DNA of 27,794 bases from JAAYCI01 sp964370195 (lineage in GTDB: Bacteria > Bacillota > Clostridia > Oscillospirales > Ruminococcaceae), in the NCBI GenBank assembly GCA_964370195.1, contig CAYJIH010000026.1, positions 1 through 27,794 on the forward strand, in the 5' to 3' direction. The position numbers and the translations under genes were made by a program. Shown piece by piece: positions 1 through 7,779 of this stretch (within the stretch, counting starts at the first letter, position 1; every line of letters begins with the position of its first letter). Under the pieces are notes generated by a model. The model did no database searches. It was given only the letters and a program-made list of their open reading frames with translations, and was not told the origin of the DNA.

Positions 1-27
1 AATTTCTTTTTCTTTTATCTTTTTCAT
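1..27 (-). CDS. Start of a gene running off the left edge (9 codons visible)
   Basis: An ATG at 27-25 opens a Lys-rich frame (MKKIKEKEI) that leaves the window. A Shine-Dalgarno-like AAGGGA lies about 6 bases upstream, and a consensus promoter lies about 140 bases upstream at 166-194. The N-terminus is too short to assign a family. A Lys-rich start is compatible with a signal peptide or a cytoplasmic protein. Confidence 0.45.
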
Positions 28-165
28 CTTATTTCCCTTAAGCAAATATTGTGTTAAGTGATTTTGAATTTCATTTTATTGTATAACAAAAAAAAAGAAA
101 CTTGCTATACACGCTAATAAACCACCAACACAGAGTTAGCCTAGACTAATTTTCTTAACTTCATA

Positions 166-194
166 AATGTAGCAAAACTGAGGGCCTTTGTCAA
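166..194 (-). promoter_or_regulatory. Sigma-A-type promoter for the gene at the left edge
   Basis: On the minus strand TTGACA (194-189) is followed by a 17-base spacer and TACATT (171-166), a near-consensus housekeeping promoter. It lies just downstream of the Ser-rich pseudogene and points to the start codon at 27. The leader would be about 130 bases and contains a run of nine T (on the minus strand) near 90-98. Confidence 0.6.
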
Positions 195-203
195 ATCATC
201 GTT

Positions 204-523
204 TTAAAGATTCGACAAATTTTGAAAAGCAACTGACACGGTATAGGCTTTCCACACAAAAAAACATCGCCCCCAAAGTGGAGCACATGTATTCACCGTG
301 CCCACCGGATTGCTCTGCGAACTGCTTAAAGAGCTGTCCGCGATACTCGAAGAGCTATCTGCAACACCCTGCGAAGAGCTATCCAAACTGCTCGAGCTGC
401 TCACGTCCTCTGCCAAAACGACCAGCGGTGCAAGACCCAACACCAGCACCAAACTCAAAAAATGCCAAAATTCTTTTGCGGTTCACCCTCTTTTTTTCGT
501 TTCCCTATATATTTTTTTGCCAT
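204..523 (-). pseudogene. Frameshifted membrane-anchored or secreted Ser-rich protein
   Basis: Minus-strand ATG at 523 opens a basic N-terminus (MAKKYIGKRKKEGEPQKNFG) that ends at a TGA just after a run of six T around 457-462. One extra T would join it to the frame LSLVLVLGLAPLVVLA, a textbook hydrophobic signal or anchor segment. That frame continues with AEDV and a Ser/Asp-rich low-complexity stretch in which DSSS-type units recur, then NPVGTVNT and a short tail ending at 204. I read this as the start of a signal-peptide protein broken by a homopolymer frameshift. The tail after the Ser-rich part has no recognisable domain, so the protein may also be truncated. An assembly error in the T run would give the same picture. 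The function is unknown. The start codon has only a distant GGGG as ribosome binding site. Confidence 0.45.
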
Positions 524-549
524 ACGTGCAGGGAAAATCCCCTTTCCCC

Positions 550-984
550 TTATGTCCTAATATAACGTTCTATTGTCACCCTAAATATATACAACTGTTT
601 AAAAGTATAGAACAAACAGGCACAAATGAACAGGGTTCCATTTTTAAAAAACGGGTAAATGGGCACGCGGGTGCAATACAAAAACATCACCACCGTGTTA
701 AACTTTCGCTCGCTTTCGGCCACGCTTGCCACCATCACGTGGACACAGCTGGAGACAGCCGAGGGCACGGCCATCACGTGACAATCTTCCAGCACGGGGC
801 TTTCTGTAAGCTGTGCTTTGCCGGCAGGAAAAGCGTTTTCTGCCGATGCGAAAAAAACCTTTCCCTACACAGCCACATCGGCAAGCGGCAGCCCACTTTT
901 AGCAGTAGGTGTGAGCAAAAAAGAAAGTTGCCACTGCCTATCACCATGGAGATAAGCGGTGGCAACTTTCTTGCTGAAAAGCAT
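550..984 (-). pseudogene. Decayed reading frame with one in-frame amber codon, family not recognised
   Basis: Minus-strand ATG at 984 (or TTG at 1023 in the same frame) opens a frame interrupted once, by TAG at 867-865, and ending at TAA 552-550. Codons on both sides of the TAG have the GC-rich third positions typical of the real genes in this window. The peptides read naturally, for example LLTPTAKSGLPLADVAV before the stop and GKVFFASAENAFPAGKAQL after it. The last 40 or so codons become AT-rich and probably are not original coding sequence. I cannot assign a family. A very strong hairpin (921-972) lies inside the first part, which argues that this may be a chance frame or a chimera of debris. 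No convincing ribosome binding site is visible. Confidence 0.3.
916..972 (-). terminator. Long hairpin with T tract, possible rho-independent terminator
   Basis: The arms 921-942 and 951-972 are complementary over 22 bases with only two positions that are G-U rather than Watson-Crick, around an 8-base loop. On the minus strand the stem is followed by a T-rich stretch (TTTCTTTTTTG), as in an intrinsic terminator. It lies about 500 bases downstream of hemL and is the best terminator candidate for the large operon. No closer one with a T tract is visible. The other strand also has some T after the stem, so it could act in both directions. Confidence 0.5.
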
Positions 985-1092
985 GGCGTGAAAAACAAAC
1001 GACAGGTCCTTAACTAAATTCAATCTTACGACGAGCTAAATAACGACGCACTCACTTGCCCGAAGGAATAAAAAATATTCTTTTGAATTTAA

Positions 1093-1314
1093 ACTTCATG
1101 GATAAATGATTTTAGAATTGCTGCACCTGATGCATTGAGGCCAATGAGGGCAATTCAGTATATTGATGACATCGGTAGCTTGAATATAAAATGGCGCAAT
1201 GGGCAAAGTTTTCCCATAACGCCTTATGAAGACAGATTAGAAGCGATTTTGAAGACGAAGAAACGATTGGCTGTAAAAAACACAATCCCCTTGCAACCAA
1301 AATGGGGACTATGA
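1093..1314 (+). pseudogene. C-terminal fragment of a small SH3-like (DUF4314-type?) protein
   Basis: The plus strand is open from 1093 to TGA at 1312-1314 with no start codon at its 5' end; the frame is closed by TAA at 1090-1092. The translated part contains APDALRPMRAIQYIDDIG, then SLNIKWRNGQSFPITPYEDR and a Lys-rich tail ending in QPKWGL. The pattern VDDIGS-x-x-x-x-W-x-NG followed by a conserved P-x-x-D resembles the small DUF4314 domain found in mobile elements of Firmicutes. That resemblance is from memory and is weak. It is the only plus-strand coding candidate in the window. With its N-terminal half missing it looks like a relic beside the end of the B12 operon. Confidence 0.35.
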
Positions 1315-1385
1315 AAATAAGATTGTCGTAATAAAAGCCAACTTGCCTACTCGATACGCACCGTACCGCCCTCAGCCATCTGCGA

Positions 1386-1412
1386 GTAGCAACTCATAAG
1401 CCGAGTTGCCAC
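1386..1412. repeat. Inverted repeat downstream of hemL
   Basis: The arms GTAGCAACTC (1386-1395) and GAGTTGCCAC (1403-1412) pair over 10 bases with one G-U, around a 7-base loop. It sits 67-93 bases past the hemL stop codon. There is no T tract on either side, so it is not a standard intrinsic terminator. It could protect the 3' end of the operon transcript or be a relic. No gene is recognisable between 1315 and 1478. Confidence 0.4.
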
Positions 1413-1478
1413 GCCGATTCACCCGATAACGTCGTGCATCTTATGCATTCCAAACATTTTGGGCACAATAGCTGCCAA

Positions 1479-2753
1479 TTACACTTTTAAAAAATGGTTT
1501 CCGGCCGCTTTTAACATCTTCTCTATATCCTCTTCTGTGTGCGCGTCACTCATAAAAATAGCTTCAAACTGAGAGGGTGCCAGATAGATGCCATTTTCCA
1601 ACATCGCGGTGAAATAGCGGGCAAAACTTTCCGTGTCCGATCGTTTTGCGCTTTCGTAATCGCACACCCTTTCTTTTGCAAAAAACAAACAGCTTAAGGA
1701 GCCCACACCACTTACTTGGTACCCCTTGTCTTTCACGATATCTTGTAGACCCTCTCGCAACTGATTGCTACGAGTGTTTATACGCGTATACCGCTCTTTG
1801 TCCTCTTTTAAAAGCCCCAGCATTGCAAGCCCTGCTGCCATGGCCACGGGGTTTCCGCTTAAAGTGCCGGCTTGATACACTGTGCCCAGCGGTGCCACGT
1901 AGGACATAATTTCCTTTTTCCCACCATAGGCACCCACCGGCATTCCGGCTCCAATCACTTTGCCAAAACAGGTTAAATCTGCCAAAACATCATAATATTC
2001 CTGTGCTCCACCTAGGGCAAGCCGAAAACCCGTGATGACCTCATCAAAAATCAATAACGCGCCCTCGCTTGTGCAAAGTGCCCGCAGCTCTTTTAAAAAG
2101 CCCTCTTCCGGAAGCACCACACCCATGTTGGCCGCCACCGGTTCCACAATCACTGCCGCTATTTCCTTTCGATTTTGTGTAAAGAGCGCTTTTACGCTCT
2201 CTATATCATTGTAGCGTGCCGTGAGGGTGTCTTTCGCACAGCCTTTTGGCACACCGGCACTGTCTGGCACACCTTGTGTCATCACGCCAGAACCTGCTTT
2301 CACAAGCATTGCATCGCAGTGCCCGTGATAACAACCCTCAAATTTCACAATTTTCTCGCGGCCTGTGTATCCTCTTGCCACACGCAAGGCCGACATCACG
2401 GCCTCTGTTCCGCTGTTAACCATGCGCACCATCTCAACGGATGGCACCAAAGAGCAAATCAGCTCGGCCATCTCCACTTCACGCTCTGTGGCTGCGCCAA
2501 AACTTAGGCCATCTTGCACCGCTTTTTGCACAGCCTCTTTGATATGCGGGTGGTTGTGCCCCAAAAGCATCGGCCCCCACGAGCCTACAAAATCCAGATA
2601 TTCTCTCCCGTCTGCATCATAGAGACAGGCACCTTTGGCACTTTTAATGAACCGCGGCTGTCCACCCACGGACGCAAACGCACGCACAGGGCTGTTGACA
2701 CCACCCGGCATTTTTTCTTTGGCTCTTTGAAACAAAACTTGTGATTGACTCAT
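1479..2753 (-). CDS. hemL: Glutamate-1-semialdehyde 2,1-aminomutase
   Basis: HemL converts glutamate-1-semialdehyde, the HemA product, into 5-aminolevulinate, completing the C5 pathway in the cytoplasm. The product is 424 residues, the usual family length. Visible family features are PGGVNSPVRAF near residues 16-26, SGTEAVMSALR at 114-124, FDEVITGFR at 236-244 and the PLP-binding Lys265 in GKVIGAGMPVGAY. The ATG overlaps the hemB stop by four bases (ATGA), which implies translational coupling. It is the last gene of the 28-gene operon, followed by decayed sequence. Its place in a B12-riboswitch operon implies that ALA synthesis here is tuned to corrinoid need. The assignment is firm; a second copy elsewhere cannot be excluded. 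Confidence 0.97.
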   Translation of the reverse strand: MSQSQVLFQRAKEKMPGGVNSPVRAFASVGGQPRFIKSAKGACLYDADGREYLDFVGSWGPMLLGHNHPHIKEAVQKAVQDGLSFGAATEREVEMAELICSLVPSVEMVRMVNSGTEAVMSALRVARGYTGREKIVKFEGCYHGHCDAMLVKAGSGVMTQGVPDSAGVPKGCAKDTLTARYNDIESVKALFTQNRKEIAAVIVEPVAANMGVVLPEEGFLKELRALCTSEGALLIFDEVITGFRLALGGAQEYYDVLADLTCFGKVIGAGMPVGAYGGKKEIMSYVAPLGTVYQAGTLSGNPVAMAAGLAMLGLLKEDKERYTRINTRSNQLREGLQDIVKDKGYQVSGVGSLSCLFFAKERVCDYESAKRSDTESFARYFTAMLENGIYLAPSQFEAIFMSDAHTEEDIEKMLKAAGNHFLKV

Positions 2754-3724
2754 CCTATTCTCCCATCTTTTATGAGCTTTGCAATTTCAGGTGCATAATA
2801 CGTCAGCAAGACATCACATCCCGCCCGAAAAATGCTCACTGTGGTCTCGCAAATCATGCTCTCTTCATCAATGTATCCCTTTTCTGCCGCCGCTTTTATC
2901 ATGGCATATTCCCCGCTTACACTGTAGGCCGCAAGCGGAAGATGCACCTGCTTTGATACCTCTGAAATTACATCCAGATAAGAGAGCGCCGGCTTTACCA
3001 TCACAAGGTCGGCCCCTTCTTCTACGTCCAGCAAAGCCTCTTTGATGCCTTCTTTTTTGTTATGATAATCCATTTGATAGCCACGCCTGTCTCCAAAGGC
3101 CGGCGCAGAGCCTGCTGCCTCTCGAAACGGGCCGTAAAAAGAAGAGGCATACTTCACCGCATAAGATAAAATGGGAAGATTTTGATAGCCGTTTGCATCT
3201 AAACTTTCCCGAATCGCAAGCACTCTGCCGTCCATCATATCGGACGGCGCCACCATATCACTGCCGGCCTGCGCGTGGGAAAGTGCCGTTTTGGCAAGAT
3301 AAGACAAAGTCTCATCGTTGAGAATCTCCTCCCCTTTCAGCACACCGCAATGCCCGTGAGACGTGTATTCACACAGGCAGACATCTGTGATGTAAAAAAG
3401 CTCTGGCACCTCACGTTTTGCCACGCGCAAAGCCTTTTGCACCACACCATCCTCGGCATACGCGCCAAAACCCAGCGCATCTTTTTCACTAGGGATGCCA
3501 AACAGCATCACGCTGTTCACCCCTGCTTTTGCCACCTGCTCCAGCGCTTTCGGCAAGGCATCAATTGAATAACGAAACTGCCCCGGCATCGAAGATATTT
3601 CTTCCACACCTTTATTTTCTGTAACAAACAAAGGATAAATAAGACTTTTGGAAGATAATCTTGTTTCCCTTGTCATCTGCCGCAGGTTCTCTGTATTCCG
3701 CAGTCGTCTCGGTCTTTGTAACAT
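2750..3724 (-). CDS. hemB: Porphobilinogen synthase (5-aminolevulinate dehydratase)
   Basis: HemB condenses two 5-aminolevulinate molecules into porphobilinogen. The chosen ATG at 3724 gives 324 residues, the normal length, with AGGAG about 10 bases upstream; an in-frame TTG at 3748 lies inside the previous gene and is less likely. The cysteine cluster DVCLCEYTSHGHCG (Cys116, Cys118, Cys126) marks the zinc-dependent class. The two Schiff-base lysines are Lys191 (AVKYASSFYGPFR) and Lys244 (VMVKPALSYLD). It starts 5 bases after the cobA-hemD stop and overlaps hemL by four bases, so it belongs to the same transcript. No odd features. Confidence 0.97.
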   Translation of the reverse strand: MLQRPRRLRNTENLRQMTRETRLSSKSLIYPLFVTENKGVEEISSMPGQFRYSIDALPKALEQVAKAGVNSVMLFGIPSEKDALGFGAYAEDGVVQKALRVAKREVPELFYITDVCLCEYTSHGHCGVLKGEEILNDETLSYLAKTALSHAQAGSDMVAPSDMMDGRVLAIRESLDANGYQNLPILSYAVKYASSFYGPFREAAGSAPAFGDRRGYQMDYHNKKEGIKEALLDVEEGADLVMVKPALSYLDVISEVSKQVHLPLAAYSVSGEYAMIKAAAEKGYIDEESMICETTVSIFRAGCDVLLTYYAPEIAKLIKDGRIG

Positions 3725-3729
3725 CCGGC

Positions 3730-5217
3730 TCACACTCCTTTTTGACAAGCTTGTGCACGCATTTCGGCAACACGCACAACCTCTTGTACCAAACTGTCTA
3801 TGCTGGCTTTTTCAGATAGATACACCTGCATCCCCGCTTTTTGCGCTTCTTGGCCAGTCTGCTCCCCAATGCAAACGGCACACACGTCTTTTACGTCCCC
3901 CATGGCCGCCACAAATCCTTTCACCGTGGACGCACTTGTGAACACTGCCAAATCATCTTCGCGCAAGCTCAGCGGCATTGCCTCTTCTAAAAAGGTCTCA
4001 TAAGCCTCTATACAGGAAAGCTTGACACCTCGTTTTTGCAATTCATCTGCACAGTCGGACGGGGTGTTTTTCGGCAGGAAAAGCAAAACATTTTCCTGCT
4101 TTTCAAATGGCAAGCCAAGCCCCAACTCTTTTCCCGAAAACACTTTCGGGATATAGTCTACACACACACCATGACTTTGAATCGCCTTGGCCGTGCCCGT
4201 ACCCACCGCGGCAAATTTTACTTTCGCCAAACTGCGGATATCCTTTTTCGCAAGCCTCAAGGCCTCAAAAACAGCCTCCACCGCCGCTTGGCTCGTAAAC
4301 AAAATCCAATCCATTTTATCCAGTTCTGCCAGCTGTGTTTCTATGGAAAGCGCGCGTGTTTGAATGGTGGGCACACATAAAACTTCTGCGCCCAAATCCT
4401 GCAATTTTTCTGTAATTTTAGACGCTTTGTCTCGTGGTCTTGTTACAATAACACGCGTTTTCCCAAGCACTCTATCCTCGGCCCAGTGGAATTTTTCAGA
4501 AAGTGCGCACACGCGCCCCACCAAAATAATTCCCGGAAACCCGATGTTTGCCTCTCTCGCTTTTTCTGCAAGATTCGACACCGTGCCCACCACTCGCCGC
4601 TGTGCACTGCTCGTGCCTTTTTCCAAAATCGCAGCCGGCATTTCGGGGTCCATACCCGCCGCCGTTAGGCCAGCGCAGATGGACGCCACTTGGCTAACCC
4701 CCATCATAAACACGAGACTTGCATTCTGCAATGCCACCAAACTTTTAAAATCGATACTCTCTTCTTCGCCCTGTTTTCTGTGCGCTGTAATGATGTGCAA
4801 CTCGGAGGCAAAATCTCTGTGTGTCACCGGTATCCCTGCATAAGCCGGCACCGAAATGGCCGAAGTGACACCGGGCACCACCTCAAACGGCACACCCTCG
4901 CTGTGCAAAAGTTCCAACTCTTCGCCACCTCTGCCAAACAAAAATGGGTCACCGCCTTTTAAGCGCACCACACGCTTGCCCAAAAGAGCTTCTTTAAGCA
5001 AAAGTCCGTTGATTTCTTCTTGTGGAAAAGCATGATTTCCGGCCTGCTTGCCCACATATATGCGCGCTGCGCCCTCGGGCAACATCGTCAAAATCCCTTG
5101 TCCCACCAGCGCATCGTAAACCACAACATCCGCTTTGTCCAGCACCTGTTTCCCTTTCAAGGTCATCAGTCCCGCATCACCGGGCCCTGCGCCCACCAGC
5201 CACACTTTGCCTTTCAT
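3730..5217 (-). CDS. cobA-hemD: Fused uroporphyrinogen-III C-methyltransferase / uroporphyrinogen-III synthase
   Basis: This 495-residue bifunctional protein makes uroporphyrinogen III from hydroxymethylbilane (HemD part) and methylates it at C2 and C7 to precorrin-2 (CobA/SUMT part). The methyltransferase domain spans about residues 1-245, with VGAGPGD at 8-14, RLKGGDPFLFGRGGEE at 85-100 and the YAGIPVTHR motif. The synthase domain spans about 250-495, starting near GKTRVIVTRPRDKA and containing FTSASTVKGF. CobA-HemD fusions are well known in Clostridia. The ATG overlaps the hemC stop by four bases. The fusion diverts all uroporphyrinogen III made here towards precorrin-2, consistent with the absence of hemE. 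Confidence 0.95.
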   Translation of the reverse strand: MKGKVWLVGAGPGDAGLMTLKGKQVLDKADVVVYDALVGQGILTMLPEGAARIYVGKQAGNHAFPQEEINGLLLKEALLGKRVVRLKGGDPFLFGRGGEELELLHSEGVPFEVVPGVTSAISVPAYAGIPVTHRDFASELHIITAHRKQGEEESIDFKSLVALQNASLVFMMGVSQVASICAGLTAAGMDPEMPAAILEKGTSSAQRRVVGTVSNLAEKAREANIGFPGIILVGRVCALSEKFHWAEDRVLGKTRVIVTRPRDKASKITEKLQDLGAEVLCVPTIQTRALSIETQLAELDKMDWILFTSQAAVEAVFEALRLAKKDIRSLAKVKFAAVGTGTAKAIQSHGVCVDYIPKVFSGKELGLGLPFEKQENVLLFLPKNTPSDCADELQKRGVKLSCIEAYETFLEEAMPLSLREDDLAVFTSASTVKGFVAAMGDVKDVCAVCIGEQTGQEAQKAGMQVYLSEKASIDSLVQEVVRVAEMRAQACQKGV

Positions 5218-6077
5218 GCTTTTATCCTTTCTGCAAGCGTCTCGCCCAGTTTTTCTGCCTTTGTTTTATCCCCACAAATTCCCATCACACGGCACTCCCC
5301 ACCGTCTTCCAGCTGATAAAAACCACGCAAAAAGAGCTCACCACCTGAAATTTCCGCAAACGCTGCCACCGGCTCGGAACAACCTCCACCCAAAGCCGCC
5401 ACAAACGTGCGCTCGGCCAAAGCTCTTTGCCAAGTTTCCTGATGGTTAAGCTCTTTAATCTCATGCAAATCTTGCCTGCCTTGAATGGCCAAAATGCCCT
5501 GCCCTGCCGAGGGAATCATCTCGTTGGGGCTTAGGTAGCGGCCAATGCGCCCTGCCAAGCCCACCCGTTTGAGCCCTGCCGCCGCCAAAAGCAAACAGCT
5601 ACACTGCCCTTCGTCCAATTTGCGCAAACGCGTGTGGATGTTGCCCCTGGTAAAAACATAGTTTGCCTGTGGATACAACAGAGAAAATTGCAATTTCCGC
5701 CGCAAGCTGGAGGTACCCACCTGCTGTGTAAAACATTCTTCCCCATTTTCGGAAAATACCAATGCATCACGGGGATCTTCCCTTTCGAGCATGGCCAAAA
5801 TGGGAAACTCTTGCGTTTGCTGTGCCGGCATATCCTTTAAGCTATGCACGGCCATATCAATTTTTCCATCTTGCAATGCCTTGTCCAGTTCTTTCACAAA
5901 CAGCCCTTTGCCGCCTATTTTATCAAGGGTTTTGTCTAAAATCAAATCGCCCGTTGTTTTCAAGGTAAGCAATTCAAGCTGTATTTCCGGATAGGCTCTT
6001 TGTATTTGCTCCATCACAAGTTTTGTTTGTGCCACCGCCAGCTTGCTGTCTCGGCTTCCTACAATCAACTTTTTCAT
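5214..6077 (-). CDS. hemC: Hydroxymethylbilane synthase (porphobilinogen deaminase)
   Basis: HemC polymerises four porphobilinogen units into hydroxymethylbilane on a covalently bound dipyrromethane cofactor. The ATG at 6077 was chosen because GGAG lies 9 bases upstream and the next base upstream is the end of sirC; this gives 287 residues. Longer in-frame starts lie inside sirC. Family features are VGSRDSKLAVAQT near residues 6-18, the VHSLKDMP motif at 77-84, GTSSLRR at 121-127 and cofactor-binding Cys233 in LGGGCSEPVAAF. The protein is slightly shorter than the common 300-310 residues but has all key parts. One base separates it from sirC and it overlaps cobA-hemD by four bases. Confidence 0.95.
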   Translation of the reverse strand: MKKLIVGSRDSKLAVAQTKLVMEQIQRAYPEIQLELLTLKTTGDLILDKTLDKIGGKGLFVKELDKALQDGKIDMAVHSLKDMPAQQTQEFPILAMLEREDPRDALVFSENGEECFTQQVGTSSLRRKLQFSLLYPQANYVFTRGNIHTRLRKLDEGQCSCLLLAAAGLKRVGLAGRIGRYLSPNEMIPSAGQGILAIQGRQDLHEIKELNHQETWQRALAERTFVAALGGGCSEPVAAFAEISGGELFLRGFYQLEDGGECRVMGICGDKTKAEKLGETLAERIKA

Positions 6078-6078
6078 C

Positions 6079-6537
6079 TCAGTGTTCTCCATCCAGTATC
6101 TCCGCAATTTTTTTACGAAGATTTGCTGCCTTTTTGTGGTCTTCTCCCGAAGCACTTACCCCAACGACCATGTTATCTCCTTTTGTTACGATGCCCGGGA
6201 AATAAAAATCGCAGAGGCTTTTATCATGGCAGGCATTCGCCAAAGCCCCCGCCGCTTTTGCATCCCTTACAATTTGCTCGTTAAGCCCCTGGTCATCCGT
6301 TGCCGCTAAAACCATATAGGCCCCTTCACAGTCGCCTGTTTCATAGGCACGTTTTTGCAACGAAAGCAGCCCTTCTTCACCCATTTTTTCTAAATCTTTC
6401 GTAAATTCTTTCGCCACCATGCGCACATTTTTGCAAAACTCGCACAGCACTTTTGCCCGCCGCTCGGCAATATTTCCACCGCCCACAAAAAGCACATCGC
6501 GCTCGCTTAAATCGATAAATATGGGAAATTTTTTCAT
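6079..6537 (-). CDS. sirC: Precorrin-2 dehydrogenase (SirC type)
   Basis: SirC oxidises precorrin-2 to sirohydrochlorin with NAD, giving the substrate for cobalt insertion by CbiK. The product is 152 residues, starting MKKFPIFIDLSERDVLFVGG. A Rossmann nucleotide-binding loop, GGGNIAERRA, lies at 19-28, followed by VLAATDD and NACHDKSLCDFYFPG, typical of the CysG N-terminal/Met8p family. It lacks the C-terminal methyltransferase of CysG, which here is on CobA-HemD. At 152 residues it is near the short end of the family. The ATG overlaps the hemA stop by four bases, and an upstream in-frame start inside hemA is rejected. Ferrochelatase activity of a Met8p type cannot be judged. Confidence 0.9.
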   Translation of the reverse strand: MKKFPIFIDLSERDVLFVGGGNIAERRAKVLCEFCKNVRMVAKEFTKDLEKMGEEGLLSLQKRAYETGDCEGAYMVLAATDDQGLNEQIVRDAKAAGALANACHDKSLCDFYFPGIVTKGDNMVVGVSASGEDHKKAANLRKKIAEILDGEH

Positions 6538-7739
6538 ACCATAATTTCCTCCGCTGTTTTTCTCAAATGCAACACGGTTTCTCTCCAGTGTGCATCGTCC
6601 ATGCTTTCTCTTGCCGAAAACATCAGCTTTTCCACCGATTTTTGCACACAACCACCGATAAGCTCTAAAAGTTTTTCGTCCATTTGTTCTTTTTCGCAAA
6701 CTGTACCACGTATCTTTTGCTGACAAAATTCGCTTACAATGCTTCCCACAATTTTCGCATCTCCGGCACCGGCGCGCTTTGCCCTCCAAGCCGAAAATTC
6801 TACTTTGTATTTTTCAATAATTTCATACGCTTTATTCAGTGTTTCTTCATCGCGTTGTGTGTTCGCCTCAAGCCCGTCGATGTCCACAAGAATCGTATCG
6901 GGCAAGGCGCCAACCCCCTCTTCTATGTCCCGTGGTAAGGCAAGGTCAAAAAAGAGCACACCGGCTCGATACCCATGCTGCGCAAGTTCCTCTACCTTCA
7001 CTGTGTGGTGTGGGCTTAGCGTCGCACTGAATACCGCATCCATTTCCGACATCGTTTTATAGCGCTCGTCGTACATCACGGCCCTACAGCCCTGCGGTAT
7101 CAAAACAGCACCGCGATGGTACGTGCGGATGGTGACGGTCACTTCACAACCACAGTCCACAAGCAAGCCCGCCGCAAGTTTTCCCATTTCCCCGTTTCCG
7201 ATGACAAGACATTTTTTCCCTTCGAGAGATCCCAGCCGATTTTTTGCCATCTTCACGGCACAAGCCGGCACAGAGGCATCTTTATCGGTGAGCACCACCT
7301 CAGTTTTGATGGCCTTTGCCGAAGTGACAGCCAGGCGAAACAGTGTTTCAAGTGTTGAGCACGAAAAGCCGCTTTCTCTGGCAAGAGAAGCCGCATTTTT
7401 CACCTGTGTCAAAATCTGGTCTTCTCCAAAGATTTGCGAGTGCATTCCACAGCTAAGCTCAAACAGATAATGGATGGCTTCATCGCCTTCTCTATGGGTA
7501 AAAACACACCTATTTTCTTCGTTTCGGTGTGCAAAAAAAGCCTCTTCCAAATCCCCTTCAAAGCCATCTACCCAAATTTCGGTTCGGTTGCAGGTGGAAA
7601 GCACCACAATTCCGTTTGCTTTGTCTGCATCGATAATGGCATGCCCCAAGGCTTTCGCCGCCTCTTTTGTCAGCGAAAACGGTTCTCTTTTTGAAAGCGA
7701 CAGGCTGGTGTAATCCACACCAATCATTTTGATATTCAT
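6534..7739 (-). CDS. hemA: Glutamyl-tRNA reductase
   Basis: HemA reduces glutamyl-tRNA to glutamate-1-semialdehyde with NADPH, the first committed step of tetrapyrrole synthesis. The product is 401 residues. The catalytic Cys50 lies in STCNRTE (48-54), GEDQIL at 105-110 is the substrate-domain motif, and the NADPH-binding loop GNGEMG is at 181-186. A C-terminal helical dimerisation region follows. It is the first gene of the hem block and the only gene in the operon preceded by a real gap, 40 AT-rich bases after cbiC with GGA-type ribosome binding elements. Direct placement under a B12 riboswitch suggests corrinoid feedback on the entry step. Confidence 0.96.
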   Translation of the reverse strand: MNIKMIGVDYTSLSLSKREPFSLTKEAAKALGHAIIDADKANGIVVLSTCNRTEIWVDGFEGDLEEAFFAHRNEENRCVFTHREGDEAIHYLFELSCGMHSQIFGEDQILTQVKNAASLARESGFSCSTLETLFRLAVTSAKAIKTEVVLTDKDASVPACAVKMAKNRLGSLEGKKCLVIGNGEMGKLAAGLLVDCGCEVTVTIRTYHRGAVLIPQGCRAVMYDERYKTMSEMDAVFSATLSPHHTVKVEELAQHGYRAGVLFFDLALPRDIEEGVGALPDTILVDIDGLEANTQRDEETLNKAYEIIEKYKVEFSAWRAKRAGAGDAKIVGSIVSEFCQQKIRGTVCEKEQMDEKLLELIGGCVQKSVEKLMFSARESMDDAHWRETVLHLRKTAEEIMV

Positions 7740-7779
7740 ATCTACGTCCTAATTTCCTGTATTTTATATAGATTTTTAT
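7740..7779 (-). promoter_or_regulatory. AT-rich 40-base gap between cbiC and hemA
   Basis: This is the only junction in the operon with more than 11 bases between genes. On the minus strand it has a small palindrome at the cbiC stop (TAGAT-AAAA-ATCTA), a TATAAAAT stretch that resembles a -10 box, and AGGAAATTAGGA before the hemA ATG. I see no -35 element at proper spacing, so an internal promoter for the hem genes is possible but not demonstrated. Confidence 0.3.

Noticed and set aside
921..972. Possible CRISPR or tandem repeat unit
   Set aside because: Only a single inverted repeat is present, with no repeat-spacer periodicity anywhere in the window.
298..1017. Long plus-strand open frame of 239 codons
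   Set aside because: It lies opposite the Ser-rich pseudogene and the amber-containing frame, has a low-complexity and Cys/His-rich composition, no ribosome binding site and no family resemblance. The minus-strand reading explains the region better.
6538..6789. Upstream in-frame extension of sirC
   Set aside because: It is entirely inside hemA, is Arg/Cys/Lys-rich and has no ribosome binding site; the ATGA overlap at 6534-6537 defines the natural start.
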